Below, one piece after another: positions 52,591 to 61,462 of a DNA stretch of 64,000 nt. Positions within the stretch are counted from its first letter, which is position 1. Every line of letters begins with the position of its first letter. Source of the DNA: Nosema muscidifuracis (Eukaryota; Microsporidia; Nosematidae); contig JAIOKI010000013.1 of NCBI GenBank assembly GCA_028335825.1, positions 186,001 through 250,000 of the forward strand, written 5' to 3'. The position numbers and the translations under genes were made by a program. The notes below the pieces were generated by a model. The model did not search any database, was not told the origin of the DNA, and saw only the letters and a list, made by a program, of their open reading frames with translations.

Positions 52591-54270
52591 ATGAAATTTT
52601 TTGCTTTACTATATTTAATATCAATTGCTACATCTAATTTGAAAAAAGAAAAACGAAAAAGTTTATCTAAAATAATTTCGAAGAAAACTGATAATTTGAA
52701 AAAAGAAATTTCGAAGAAAACTGATAATTTGAAAAAAGAAATTTCGAAGAAAACTGATAATTTGAAAAAAGAAATTTCGAAGAAAAAAGAAAATTTGAAA
52801 AAGAAATTTCGAAGAAAAAATACGAGAGGTTTTTAAATAATTTCGAAGAAAACTGATGCAGAAGATTTTGTATTTATAAGCAAAGACTGTAATCTTCCAA
52901 TGCATGTACTAAAGATCCGTAAATCACGGATTTTCTGATATAGATAAGTTTTTTTATGTTGTAAAAAATAAGGAAACTAGTAAATATAAAGATATAATCT
53001 ATAATTTAATGAAAAATCTTTCAGATTATTCTATTTATATTAATTATAATGAAGTTACTAATTCATACTTATTATACAATGAAGACGTGAAAAATAATCC
53101 ATCTTTAAAAAACTCAGACAATAATAGAAAATTAGATTCTAATATAAGCTTTTCAAAAGGTTGTGATAATCTTGAATTAACTTTTAATTTAACTCAAGAT
53201 AATAAAAATACATTTATTTACAATATTGACATGAATGAATTTAATTACAAAAAATTCTAGAGTATCATATCAAAAAGTATTCTAATTATAAGGAAGAAGA
53301 ATTAAACGAAATATTACAATTATTATCATTAATAAATATTTCCTGTCTTTATATTGATACAAGTAATAATATAGTTAAGTCAAGAGCAAAAATATTTGAT
53401 AAATGCAAAAAAAATGGATCTAATGAAAATGGTGTATTTGTTCAAGATAATACTTTAAACCATAATGAGTCTTTAGCCAAATCTAGTAAAAAAGAAGATC
53501 AAAATTTTCAAGTAAGATTATTTGATAACGTAATAATTTTAAATAATTCTTGTTATTTCAAAAACAATAAGTGTATCGATGAAGATGTTATTGAAGAAAT
53601 GAATATTTTTTTCAAAACTTGTCAAAATAGCAAAGTAGAAAATATTGAAACTATTTTAAGATTTTTTTATCTTATAAAAGATAGTAAATTATACAAGGAT
53701 ATTTTAATAAGTATTCTATCTAATAAAGGAAAAGCTAGAAATTATATAATGTATGAAATTCTATTAACCTTAGGTTTAGTTGAAAAATGTGAAAATAATA
53801 TAAACTTTGATTACGTTAATCCTAAATTAATCAAAGAAAATGATACCTCTAAATATTACGAAAAACTTTCTCAGTTTATCATGGATGAAATTAGTTTTCA
53901 TCATAATAATATTTCAAGTGTCTATTTTGATCTATTAATGTATTTTGAAATGTGTAAGATGTATGAGAAGAAAATCACTGATAATCTTTCTAATGATACA
54001 TTGATGCTATTTAAATTCATCAAAAGTGTAAAAAATAAATCAAAGAATACTTTTGATCACATTATTCTTTGCATAAATGAATTTCTTGCTAAGATTTTTT
54101 TAAACGGAAAAAACTCTACACATGCATGTGATATTTATTCAGTAATACTTAAAAATATTAAATCAGAATTAAGAAGTTTAATTAAATATAAAAAGGGCAA
54201 TAGTCAGACTGATGTTATTTATGATGATATTTATAAATTGTTATATGATCATAAAAAAAAGACGAATTAA
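52591..54270 (+). pseudogene. decayed paralogue of the secreted orphan family, with KKTDNLKKEIS repeats
   Basis: The start is canonical: CCCC, three bases, then an ATG and a signal-peptide-like MKFFALLYLISIATSN. Four copies of an 11-residue KKTDNLKKEIS unit (33-bp DNA repeats, 52672-52805) follow and end in a stop at 52836. Coding character resumes just downstream but in changing frames, with open stretches at about 52913-53260 and 53245-54270, so at least two frame changes separate the parts. The later stretches align with the intact 545-residue secreted protein at 45848. One frame change falls at an A6 run near 53250, where a sequencing or replication slip is easy. The gene is either recently inactivated or partly mis-sequenced; the repeat expansion looks like a cause of the first break. 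Confidence 0.65.
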
Positions 54271-55071
54271 ACAATTTATTTTAATTTTAACTATTTATTA
54301 AATAAAAATAGAGCATTTAGTAATTATTGCCATATACTAATATTTTATATTTATTTTTTATGCTCTACAACCAAAAATTAAATGGTGAGCAACATGAATT
54401 ATTGGATTAAATCTAACATTTTTTCATATCTAAAAAAAGTATTGATGACAGTTAATTGAGTTATTACAGAAAATATTTCTATCTTGTAGAAAATAGAATA
54501 CAAATATATTCTTTTTCATATTGTTTCCTTTGAGTGATTATATTAATAAAGTACAATTCTTTCAATTTTATATAAACAGTATTTTTAGGGTTATTATTGA
54601 TATTACATTATAAATTAATATAAAAAATGTTACTAAAGATTAAATTTAGATATTTAAGTATAGAAGAATAATATTGTCATATAGAAAGATAAAAATATCA
54701 AAGACATGTAAAAAAATAAAATTAGAGATTTAATTAAAATTTTATTCTAGTTTAAGGATAAATTATTTTTAAGTAGCTGAAAATGATATTTTTATGATAA
54801 ACTAGTGCATTTAAAATTAAATCTTTTTATTTACTTTATAAATGTTCAATAGCTAAATTTTTAAACAAGCACAATTTAACAATCAAATAAAAAAACATTG
54901 TAATTTTACTTCGAATTCTTAATTAATTAAAAAAAGGGTTACACAAAGAATATTAAAAATAATCAATAAATATTTGAATATAAAAATATAAGTAAACATA
55001 TATAAATTAGAAAAATTAAATTTCTTGTCAAACTTTAAATTAAAAGATAGGAAATTAAAAATTAATTACAT
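54271..55071. other. 0.8-kb intergenic region, no recognised gene
   Basis: This A+T-rich spacer lies at the right edge of the accessory island. ATAAACTAGTGCATTTAAAA near 54800 matches ATAAACTAGTGCATTTTAAT near 41510, a short motif shared by both edges of the island. Nothing else is recognised. Confidence 0.45.
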
Positions 55072-55638
55072 TTAATTATCAATCACTGTAAAAATATTAT
55101 TTTTTGAATATTTCTTATTAAAAAGTTCTAAAGCTTTCATAATTCTCATCTCATACGAACCAGTACTTAACATACACATATCAATAAAATCCTTAACTTC
55201 TAGTGCACCAACACTAGCATCTTGAATGGTATCTTTGATATCAAAATTAATTAAAAAAGTTTTGGAAGATCCATCTATTTTTAATTTATTCTCATAAATT
55301 GCCAAAAAGCACTTTTCTTCAGCTGTAATAACTAGATCATGATGAGAAGTTTTTTCAAAATAATTCTCTGCTTTTTCTTTTATTTTAATATTACGTTCTA
55401 ACATTTTTAAAATACCAATTTTTTCATAAAATTTTTGGTTTTTTGAAATGAGATCGTCATAAATATCTTGGTAGGATGTACCGAAAGAATATATATTTGG
55501 GTTTTCTGGTGTTTCACTGGGTATTTTTATTTGTTGATTTGTGCCGTAAGAATCTACTTCATAACCAGCATTTTTAAGTACCTTGTGTGCTTCCATACTT
55601 CTATTTTGATTCATTGCACAACAAACTGCAATTTTCAT
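55072..55638 (-). CDS. SSU72: Ssu72, RNA polymerase II CTD phosphatase
   Basis: The 188-residue protein carries the CX5R phosphatase loop CAMNQNRSMEAH near its N-terminus (Cys7, Arg13) and the following YGTNQQIKIPSE. The conserved DLVITAEEKCF block near 105-115 is present too. All are typical of Ssu72, which removes phosphate from Ser5 (and Ser7) of the Pol II C-terminal domain and acts in termination and 3'-end processing. Length is near that of yeast Ssu72 (206). CCC directly abuts the ATG at 55638; an in-frame ATG two codons upstream would read through that motif and is unlikely to be used. Confidence 0.95.
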   Translation of the reverse strand: MKIAVCCAMNQNRSMEAHKVLKNAGYEVDSYGTNQQIKIPSETPENPNIYSFGTSYQDIYDDLISKNQKFYEKIGILKMLERNIKIKEKAENYFEKTSHHDLVITAEEKCFLAIYENKLKIDGSSKTFLINFDIKDTIQDASVGALEVKDFIDMCMLSTGSYEMRIMKALELFNKKYSKNNIFTVIDN

Positions 55639-55641
55639 GGG
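55639..55641 (-). promoter_or_regulatory. CCC start signal for SSU72
   Basis: The minus-strand order is ATG-CCC-ATG. The motif identifies the second ATG as the start, which also matches the usual Ssu72 N-terminus. Confidence 0.7.
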
Positions 55642-56053
55642 CATATCACAAAAAAAAATAAAAGCCTAATAAAAGAGATCAATCAATAAATTAAAAAATA
55701 AAAATAAATTATTAATATAGATTAGAAAGCTTAGAAGAAGTTTAACTTTATATCAAATAATTAGTGTTGTACACTAAAATAACATATAGGTTTTTCTTAT
55801 AGAAAAAAATGCAATAAATTTTATCTTATGAGAAAATTACTAACTAACAATCAGAATAGTGATAAATAAAGTTAAAGATATTTTTGAAAATATCTACTGA
55901 TATGTTGTTTTTATTTTTTTTAGGAAAGAAATATATTTTTTAATTAACAAATTGATTTGTAAAACATATTGCTAGAACTCAAATTTTTATTCACTGATAG
56001 CTACATATTAGAAAAATTTTGATTATAAAAAATTTTACTTAAAAAATATATTT
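55642..56053. other. intergenic region, no recognised feature
   Basis: A+T-rich spacer between two minus-strand genes. No repeat array or RNA gene is seen. Confidence 0.5.
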
Positions 56054-57292
56054 TTATTCAATTAATTCGATAGAGTCTAAAGCTCCATTCCCTGAACAAA
56101 TTCCCCCTTCAAGTTTACTTTCATCCTTGCTTCTTAAAATATATCCATCCTCACTATTATGTATAATATCTCCATCTACCGATATTAAACTACCAAATAT
56201 ACTAACTTCATTAATAATCTTCCTATTAACGTTATCTAAAACAAACGAGTTTTCAACAGATGGTGAACGAAATATTTTCATAAAAATAGAGCCTTCGTCA
56301 TCTTTGTTAATCGAATTTCCTCCTTCAGTCACACTTTTACTAATCCAGATCTTTGAATCAAAATTTTCATCTTTAGATTTCTCATCAAATTCACGCTTAG
56401 TAGCAATGAATTCACCAAAGAATTTTGATATTTTATCTGGTTTGTTTGTGTACTTAGCCAATTTAGTCTTATCAGAAAGAATAACTTGGAAATGTTTACT
56501 ATTTATCATTTGGAACTCAACTGAAGGAAGATTAATAACGTTTGAAAGTTCAAATCGTCGTCGTAATTCTTTTGACTCCTCTGTATATTGATCGTAATTA
56601 TAGAACCATCTATAATAGATTATACTAACTCTATCGTAACCTGAATACACAATATTTTCATCTCTAACTTCTAACTCGTTTATAGTAACAAATTTAAGAG
56701 TTATACCTTTAACTTTAAGAGCATGAATGATCTGTACTTTTTCCATATAATTAGAAGTCCTTTGATCGGTACAAACATCTACCATAGCTATAACACTCTC
56801 ATCAATTTTGTTTTTAATATCGTATGTTTTTTTTAGTTGTATTAAGAATTCTATAAACTTCTTATCAGTATCACTTAATAAAGTACGTGGGTAAAATAAA
56901 GAATGTAATCGATTTAAAGAAGGACCAAACATAACAAAACATTGAGATATTGTATTAATCTCTACCTGTTTATACTGACCATCGTCTAACAAATAATCCG
57001 ATCTGATGAAGTATGCCTTGATATTTGATACATTTTTAGATTTTTTTTCTAAGAAAACTGATTGAAGATATTTGTACAAAGGATCATCAAAATTGTACGA
57101 AATGAGATCTTCTGCCAAATTGTAGTACATTATATTGAGATCTGTTTGGATATTTTTTATGGAATTATATTTAGATTTTTGAATAATAGAAGGAGCTGAT
57201 GTTATATTTATAATAGATTGGGTTGTAGGATTATATAATCCTAGTGATTTAGCTATATGTTGAATGTATTTTGATTTGTTGTCTTCGTCCAT
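56054..57292 (-). CDS. GSH2: glutathione synthetase (eukaryotic type)
   Basis: The 412-residue protein has the eukaryotic glutathione synthetase layout. FIRSDYLLDD and QVEINTISQCF (substrate and ATP site) lie near 95-118. RWFYNYDQY and LPSVEFQMINSKHFQVILSD are central. KIWISKSVTEGGNSI stands for the glycine-rich lid FVLKPQREGGGNN. GYILRSKDESKLEGGICSGNGALDS matches GHLLRTKA...DGGVAAGFGVLD. The lid has one Gly fewer and the final Ala-rich loop reads GGICSGNG, so the site is diverged but recognisable. The enzyme joins gamma-glutamylcysteine and glycine. It is about 60 residues shorter than the human protein. It lies divergently from the beta-adaptin gene, 179 bases apart, and no CCC is seen near its ATG. 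Confidence 0.88.
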   Translation of the reverse strand: MDEDNKSKYIQHIAKSLGLYNPTTQSIINITSAPSIIQKSKYNSIKNIQTDLNIMYYNLAEDLISYNFDDPLYKYLQSVFLEKKSKNVSNIKAYFIRSDYLLDDGQYKQVEINTISQCFVMFGPSLNRLHSLFYPRTLLSDTDKKFIEFLIQLKKTYDIKNKIDESVIAMVDVCTDQRTSNYMEKVQIIHALKVKGITLKFVTINELEVRDENIVYSGYDRVSIIYYRWFYNYDQYTEESKELRRRFELSNVINLPSVEFQMINSKHFQVILSDKTKLAKYTNKPDKISKFFGEFIATKREFDEKSKDENFDSKIWISKSVTEGGNSINKDDEGSIFMKIFRSPSVENSFVLDNVNRKIINEVSIFGSLISVDGDIIHNSEDGYILRSKDESKLEGGICSGNGALDSIELIE

Positions 57293-57471
57293 TTGTTTTC
57301 TAAAATTTTGTTTTTTAAAAATTTAATTTAATGTTTGACAAAAACGTGTTTTTAAGACAAATTACTTCTCTTATTTCTAATTACAAAACATATCTTCATA
57401 CCAAATGTATAAAATTACTTGTGATTCAATATGAAACATCTAAATAAATAATTATTTTCTATCAACAAACA

Positions 57472-59676
57472 ATGAACATATTCAAGCCAAATTCATTTAT
57501 ATCACTTAGATATTCTAAAGACCAACTATCAAATCTTCTAAAATCCTCCTCAGTTACTGACAACATCTTAGCTTTAAGATACATCCTATGCAAAATCCAA
57601 GAGTCTTACGATTATACACATGAGTTTGATACAATCATCAAACTAGTTGATACTACAAATCCTACACTAAAAAAACTTACTAATGAATATCTGCGCTACT
57701 ATTTTTATCATATAAAAGATGAAGATAGAAAATTGCTTATAGTTAATACCATTCTTAAAGATATAACTGATATGGAAAAGTATACTATGGATTATTTAGT
57801 AGATTTTAGCACACCAAGCATCTTACAAACATATTTGCCTCATATTACTAAATATATTGACAAATTAACTTCTGGTAATTCGAATTGTTCAAAAAAATTG
57901 GACAAAGTATACAGCTTAGCGTACCGTTGTGATAAAATATTTAATACTAGCTTAATTAATTCGATAAATCCATCATACAATACAACTGATTATTTAAACT
58001 TAGTCAGTTTGGCTAATCTTAAGTTACCAGAAAACCAGTTATTAATTAACTTATACAACATTGATAATCTAAAATACGTCCTTAGAAAAATATATTATAA
58101 TCATGAAGATATACCTGATACTAGTGTGTACGATATATTAAGAAAAAAAGATGATCTTACAGTTTTCTATTACTTATTCCAGATTATACAAAATAATTAT
58201 CAGAAATTTACTGACGATATCTTACAGAAATATTATGATACTTCGCTTATACACATGAGTACAAATAATGAAACATTATTTCATATACTCCTTCTTCATG
58301 AAAGTATTTTGGATAAGATAAAATATACTAACATGTCATATTTGATATATTATACTGACCCTGATTTTATAAAAAAACAGAAGATTCGAATTCTTTTTAA
58401 GAATCTTGATGAAATAAGTATACGAGAAATACGTCGATACACTTATATTGAGATAGTTGAGCATAGTCTTATAAAAGAATCAACAGAATTTGAGGATATT
58501 TTTTATAAAAATCGTTTCGACGACGTTATTCGTACAATTTATAAAATAACGGTAAATCTTGAGGATCCATTTTACAGAGGTAAGTTAGTGTACATCATCC
58601 AAAAGTATTTATTACATGTTATGGATAAAGTAAATGAAATGAAAGAAGATATTTTAAGGATGTTCGTTCATCTATGTTCAATATATTTAGATGAAGATTC
58701 TTTACCAAAAATTCAAGCCAATTTTAATACAATTCTGTCGTACATGCTTAACCTTTTTAGAAGGAATGTCCTTACCAAACAAGAGATGATCAATTCAATT
58801 AAAAAGTATACAGAATACAAGGATAAAATAAGAACAATAATTGATCTTATTAAGAATGATATTGGAAGTTTGTTATATTTTAGTGATAAAATTCAATTAA
58901 TTGAGGTTCCAGATGTTAAGATTGATTTATACAATAATTTGATGGAATGTAAACCTTATTTAGAGAGCAGAATGATTAAAAGAATATCTAATAAAAATCC
59001 TGTTAATATATTTAGTACCAGTAAAATATTAATTAAAAATGGTACATATAATAATAGCAGTAGTAATGACATTTATAATGATAGTAATGATATTAATGGT
59101 AAAAATATAAGTAGTAATGACATTTATAATGATAGTAATGATATTAATGGTAAAAATAGAAGTAGTAATGACATTTATAATAATAATAGTATAAAAAACA
59201 TCACACTTTCTACTATAGAAAAAGTTTTTATAGATCACAAATTTATAAAAGGAGTTCTTTCTATAAAAAAATGTCGACTTCTTCTTTGTATTGACGTCTT
59301 AGAAAAAGATACTGTAATAGAATATACATTAAACAATATGACTAACAAATTAACTCTCTCTGTAGAAAGTAAAGTAGAAATAAGTAGAATACCCAGATAT
59401 ACTAACCAGGTACAATTAAGAATATACGATGATGTTTATAATATTAATATTGATTGGAGAATGTACCCTAATGTAGTGAGTAAGAATGAATGGGAGAAAG
59501 AATATAACAGAATGAGTAAATATAAGTTAGTAGATAAGATCGATATGACAGAAGTTCATCAAGTGGATGAAGAAAGGTTCAGTTTTAGAATATTTGATGA
59601 AGAAGTGTATGGAAGAGTTTTTAATAATCAAATTATACTTAAAGGAGAAGAAGAAATTGTCAAAGATTTCAAATAA
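57472..59676 (+). CDS. beta-adaptin-like AP-complex large subunit
   Basis: The 734-residue protein begins with the adaptin-type trunk: LKSSSVTDNILALRYILCKI, then DTTNPTLKKLTNEYLRYYFYHI, LLIVNTILKDI and a helical solenoid to about 500. The TNPTLKKLxxxYLRYY block corresponds to the SxNIEIKKLVYxYLxxYA block of beta subunits. A poly-Asn/Ser linker with DIYNDSNDINGKN repeats (DNA 59056-59190) joins a C-terminal beta-rich ear-like domain. It is probably the beta subunit of AP-1 or AP-3, which sorts cargo at the Golgi or endosomes. No CCC is near the ATG. A gamma-COP-like coat subunit is a less likely alternative. Confidence 0.65.
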   Translation: MNIFKPNSFISLRYSKDQLSNLLKSSSVTDNILALRYILCKIQESYDYTHEFDTIIKLVDTTNPTLKKLTNEYLRYYFYHIKDEDRKLLIVNTILKDITDMEKYTMDYLVDFSTPSILQTYLPHITKYIDKLTSGNSNCSKKLDKVYSLAYRCDKIFNTSLINSINPSYNTTDYLNLVSLANLKLPENQLLINLYNIDNLKYVLRKIYYNHEDIPDTSVYDILRKKDDLTVFYYLFQIIQNNYQKFTDDILQKYYDTSLIHMSTNNETLFHILLLHESILDKIKYTNMSYLIYYTDPDFIKKQKIRILFKNLDEISIREIRRYTYIEIVEHSLIKESTEFEDIFYKNRFDDVIRTIYKITVNLEDPFYRGKLVYIIQKYLLHVMDKVNEMKEDILRMFVHLCSIYLDEDSLPKIQANFNTILSYMLNLFRRNVLTKQEMINSIKKYTEYKDKIRTIIDLIKNDIGSLLYFSDKIQLIEVPDVKIDLYNNLMECKPYLESRMIKRISNKNPVNIFSTSKILIKNGTYNNSSSNDIYNDSNDINGKNISSNDIYNDSNDINGKNRSSNDIYNNNSIKNITLSTIEKVFIDHKFIKGVLSIKKCRLLLCIDVLEKDTVIEYTLNNMTNKLTLSVESKVEISRIPRYTNQVQLRIYDDVYNINIDWRMYPNVVSKNEWEKEYNRMSKYKLVDKIDMTEVHQVDEERFSFRIFDEEVYGRVFNNQIILKGEEEIVKDFK

Positions 59677-59929
59677 AGAGAAATTTAAAAATATTTTTTG
59701 ATTTTTTTATTAGAATATTTTTATTTCTTTGCATCCTATAAGAAGAGATACTATTAAGCTAAATTCTTTTTTACAATAAATCTAATAATAATAAATAAAT
59801 ACCTTTAATAATTCAAAATACTCAAACATTATCAAAGCATCAGCTTCATTGTAGGTTAGAATCATGGCTTTCAGAAAAAATATATAAATCTATTAAAGAA
59901 GATGTATATATAAAAATTTCTTTAAATAT
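59677..59929. other. short intergenic region before the tRNA
   Basis: No gene is recognised. A GGTTAGAATC sequence near 59855 superficially resembles a tRNA T-loop but lacks a pairing stem. Confidence 0.45.
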
Positions 59930-59935
59930 AAAAAA
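59930..59935 (-). terminator. Pol III terminator of tRNA-Tyr
   Basis: Six consecutive T residues on the minus strand follow the discriminator base of the tRNA directly, the usual RNA polymerase III stop signal. Confidence 0.85.
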
Positions 59936-60018
59936 TCTCCCAGACAGGAGTCGAACCTGTGACCATTCGATAACTACACATTCTACAGTCGAACGCTCTG
60001 CCACTGAGCTACTGAGAG
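59936..60018 (-). tRNA. tRNA-Tyr (GTA) with an 11-nt intron
   Basis: The acceptor stem pairs CTCTCAG with CTGGGAG (one T-G wobble), with discriminator A. D-arm AGCTCAGTGGCAGAGC and T-arm ACAGGTTCGACTCCTGT are complete. The anticodon stem is TTCGA/TCGAA around an 18-base loop containing GTA. Seven bases are expected, so an 11-base intron (AATGTGTAGTT if placed one base after the anticodon) is inferred, the canonical position. An intron in tRNA-Tyr is normal in eukaryotes and requires the tRNA-splicing endonuclease. The gene is transcribed away from RPC11. Confidence 0.96.
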
Positions 60019-60082
60019 TTAAAAGTTCGAAATAACTATGTAACGTTTAAGTATGTTTTTATTCATATCTTTTATATTTAAA

Positions 60083-60085
60083 CCC
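60083..60085 (+). promoter_or_regulatory. CCC start signal for RPC11
   Basis: The CCC touches the ATG at 60086. An upstream in-frame ATG at 60053 would add a hydrophobic MFLFISFIFKP extension not found in RPC11 relatives. Confidence 0.75.
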
Positions 60086-60403
60086 ATGTTCTTCTGTCCG
60101 CTATGCTCAAATATACTCATAATAGATAAAGCCAGTGGGCAGACAGCAATGTTATGTAACACATGCCCATATCAGTATAAGATAAATAATTTATTAAGTA
60201 AAGAAATGAAAAACAAAGTAATTGAAGTAGATAAAGTACTTGGAGAAGATGAATATAAATATGCTAGTACATGTGAGAAAAAATGTATTAAATGTGATAG
60301 TAGATTAGCTTTATTTATGGAATTACAAACTAGAAGTGCAGATGAGCCTATGACAATATTTTATGAATGTGTAGAATGTAAGACTAATTGGAAGGAGAAT
60401 TAA
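60086..60403 (+). CDS. RPC11: RNA polymerase III subunit C11 (TFIIS-like zinc ribbon protein)
   Basis: The 105-residue protein has two zinc ribbons. The first is FFCPLCSNIL...LCNTCPY (about 2-30). The second is CIKCDSR...ETRSADEPMT-type sequence ending FYECVECKTNWKEN (about 72-105). The acidic RSADEPMT hairpin is the RNA-cleavage element shared by RPC11 and TFIIS. The sequence QTRSADEPMTIFYECVECKTNW fits RPC11 rather than Rpb9 or Rpa12. The subunit is needed for Pol III termination and reinitiation. Length equals yeast Rpc11 (110) within a few residues. It lies 67 bases from the divergent tRNA-Tyr. Confidence 0.93.
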   Translation: MFFCPLCSNILIIDKASGQTAMLCNTCPYQYKINNLLSKEMKNKVIEVDKVLGEDEYKYASTCEKKCIKCDSRLALFMELQTRSADEPMTIFYECVECKTNWKEN

Positions 60404-60659
60404 ATTAAAATATTATTATAATATTATATTATATTATATCATTTATATTATTATATTATTTGATCCTATTTAATTATATTATTTTATCATATCATTTATA
60501 TCACCTTCATAATACATTCATATAAAATTATCATTTATATTATAACATTCATATTTAATTATATTAAAAATATTCTATAAATGCTATATTATTCTATCTT
60601 CTTATCTTTAAATAATCAATTCAATATTTTTTTTATATTTTCGAATCATCCCTCTGTTT

Positions 60660-60917
60660 ATGCTAAGTAAGTTATTGAAGACTAATTCTCTTATTCTAAT
60701 AAGTCTAAGGAATAGTCATAAGATAGTTTGTAGACTTAAGAAATATGATAAACATTTTAATTTGATAGTTTACGATGCTACTATATATAAGAAAATGAAG
60801 AGTAAAAATAGAGGGATTAAAAAAAGAGAAGATGGGTATGAAAGTGAAGTAGTAATGAAAGATAAGGAAGTTTATATAAGAGGAGACACAATAATTTATA
60901 TTAGTGAGATGATATAA
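60660..60917 (+). CDS. SMD2: small nuclear ribonucleoprotein SmD2
   Basis: This 85-residue Sm-fold protein aligns with SmD2. KTNSLILISLRNSHKIVCRL matches [20 protein letters not shown] in Sm motif 1. KYDKHFNLIVYDA matches FDRHCNMVLENV. After a short basic insert, EVYIRGDTIIYIS matches KMFLRGDSVIVVL in Sm motif 2. It is about 20 residues shorter than usual, mainly because the N-terminal helix is missing. SmD2 is part of the heptamer on U1, U2, U4 and U5 snRNAs. A TCCCTC motif lies seven bases before the ATG. A GTAAG in codons 4-5 is coding, since the aligned Sm1 residues would otherwise be lost. Confidence 0.9.
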   Translation: MLSKLLKTNSLILISLRNSHKIVCRLKKYDKHFNLIVYDATIYKKMKSKNRGIKKREDGYESEVVMKDKEVYIRGDTIIYISEMI

Positions 60918-61027
60918 AAAATATATTAAAATGTAAAGGAATAAAATATTACAAATTATAAAAAAGTATAATAAAATATTCTAATAATATTTTTAGTAAG
61001 TTTTATTTACCCCTTCTTCATTAATAC

Positions 61028-61462
61028 ATGATATTAATGTTTATGCTTATTATATTATTTAATATAATCATATCAAAAAATAATTCCGAATTCTCAGAAT
61101 TAAACATGAAAAATGATTTATCTTATTTAAAAGATTATGTAGAAAAGGAAAGATCTAAAAAATTTGCTAAAGATCTTATTATATTAACCTGTGATCTTTT
61201 TATAGAATCAAAGAGACTGGTGGATGTTTATGATAAATATCTTGTTACTGATTTCAATAAGTATTTTTCTTATAATTATCTAGAAAACAAAATATATGAA
61301 TATGTAAGTTATAATAAAATTGAACAAAAGACAGCAAATAAATTAAAAGGAGAAGTAGGTTTATTTATCTTATCAGGAATATTTTATATTATGGGATTTG
61401 GAATGTCTTTAAGTATGCCTGTTTTAGGAATAGGAACTGTTTTAATATGGAAGTGGTTATAA
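61028..61462 (+). CDS. small orphan protein with two terminal hydrophobic segments
   Basis: The 144-residue protein has an N-terminal hydrophobic stretch (MILMFMLIILFNIII) that is a signal peptide or anchor. A charged helical middle follows (about 20-108). A long C-terminal hydrophobic segment, GLFILSGIFYIMGFGMSLSM and onward to IGTVLIWKWL, could span the membrane once or as a hairpin. No family is recognised. CCCC lies about 13 bases upstream. The layout (signal, soluble helical domain, C-terminal anchor) would fit a small secretory-pathway membrane protein. Confidence 0.7.
   Translation: MILMFMLIILFNIIISKNNSEFSELNMKNDLSYLKDYVEKERSKKFAKDLIILTCDLFIESKRLVDVYDKYLVTDFNKYFSYNYLENKIYEYVSYNKIEQKTANKLKGEVGLFILSGIFYIMGFGMSLSMPVLGIGTVLIWKWL

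Noticed and set aside
59845-59880. tRNA-like GGTTAGAATC sequence
   Set aside because: No T-stem, acceptor stem or anticodon arm can be formed around it.
60669-60710. Possible 5' intron (GTAAGT ... TAAG) in the SmD2 gene
   Set aside because: The codons inside it align with the conserved first Sm motif, so they must be coding.
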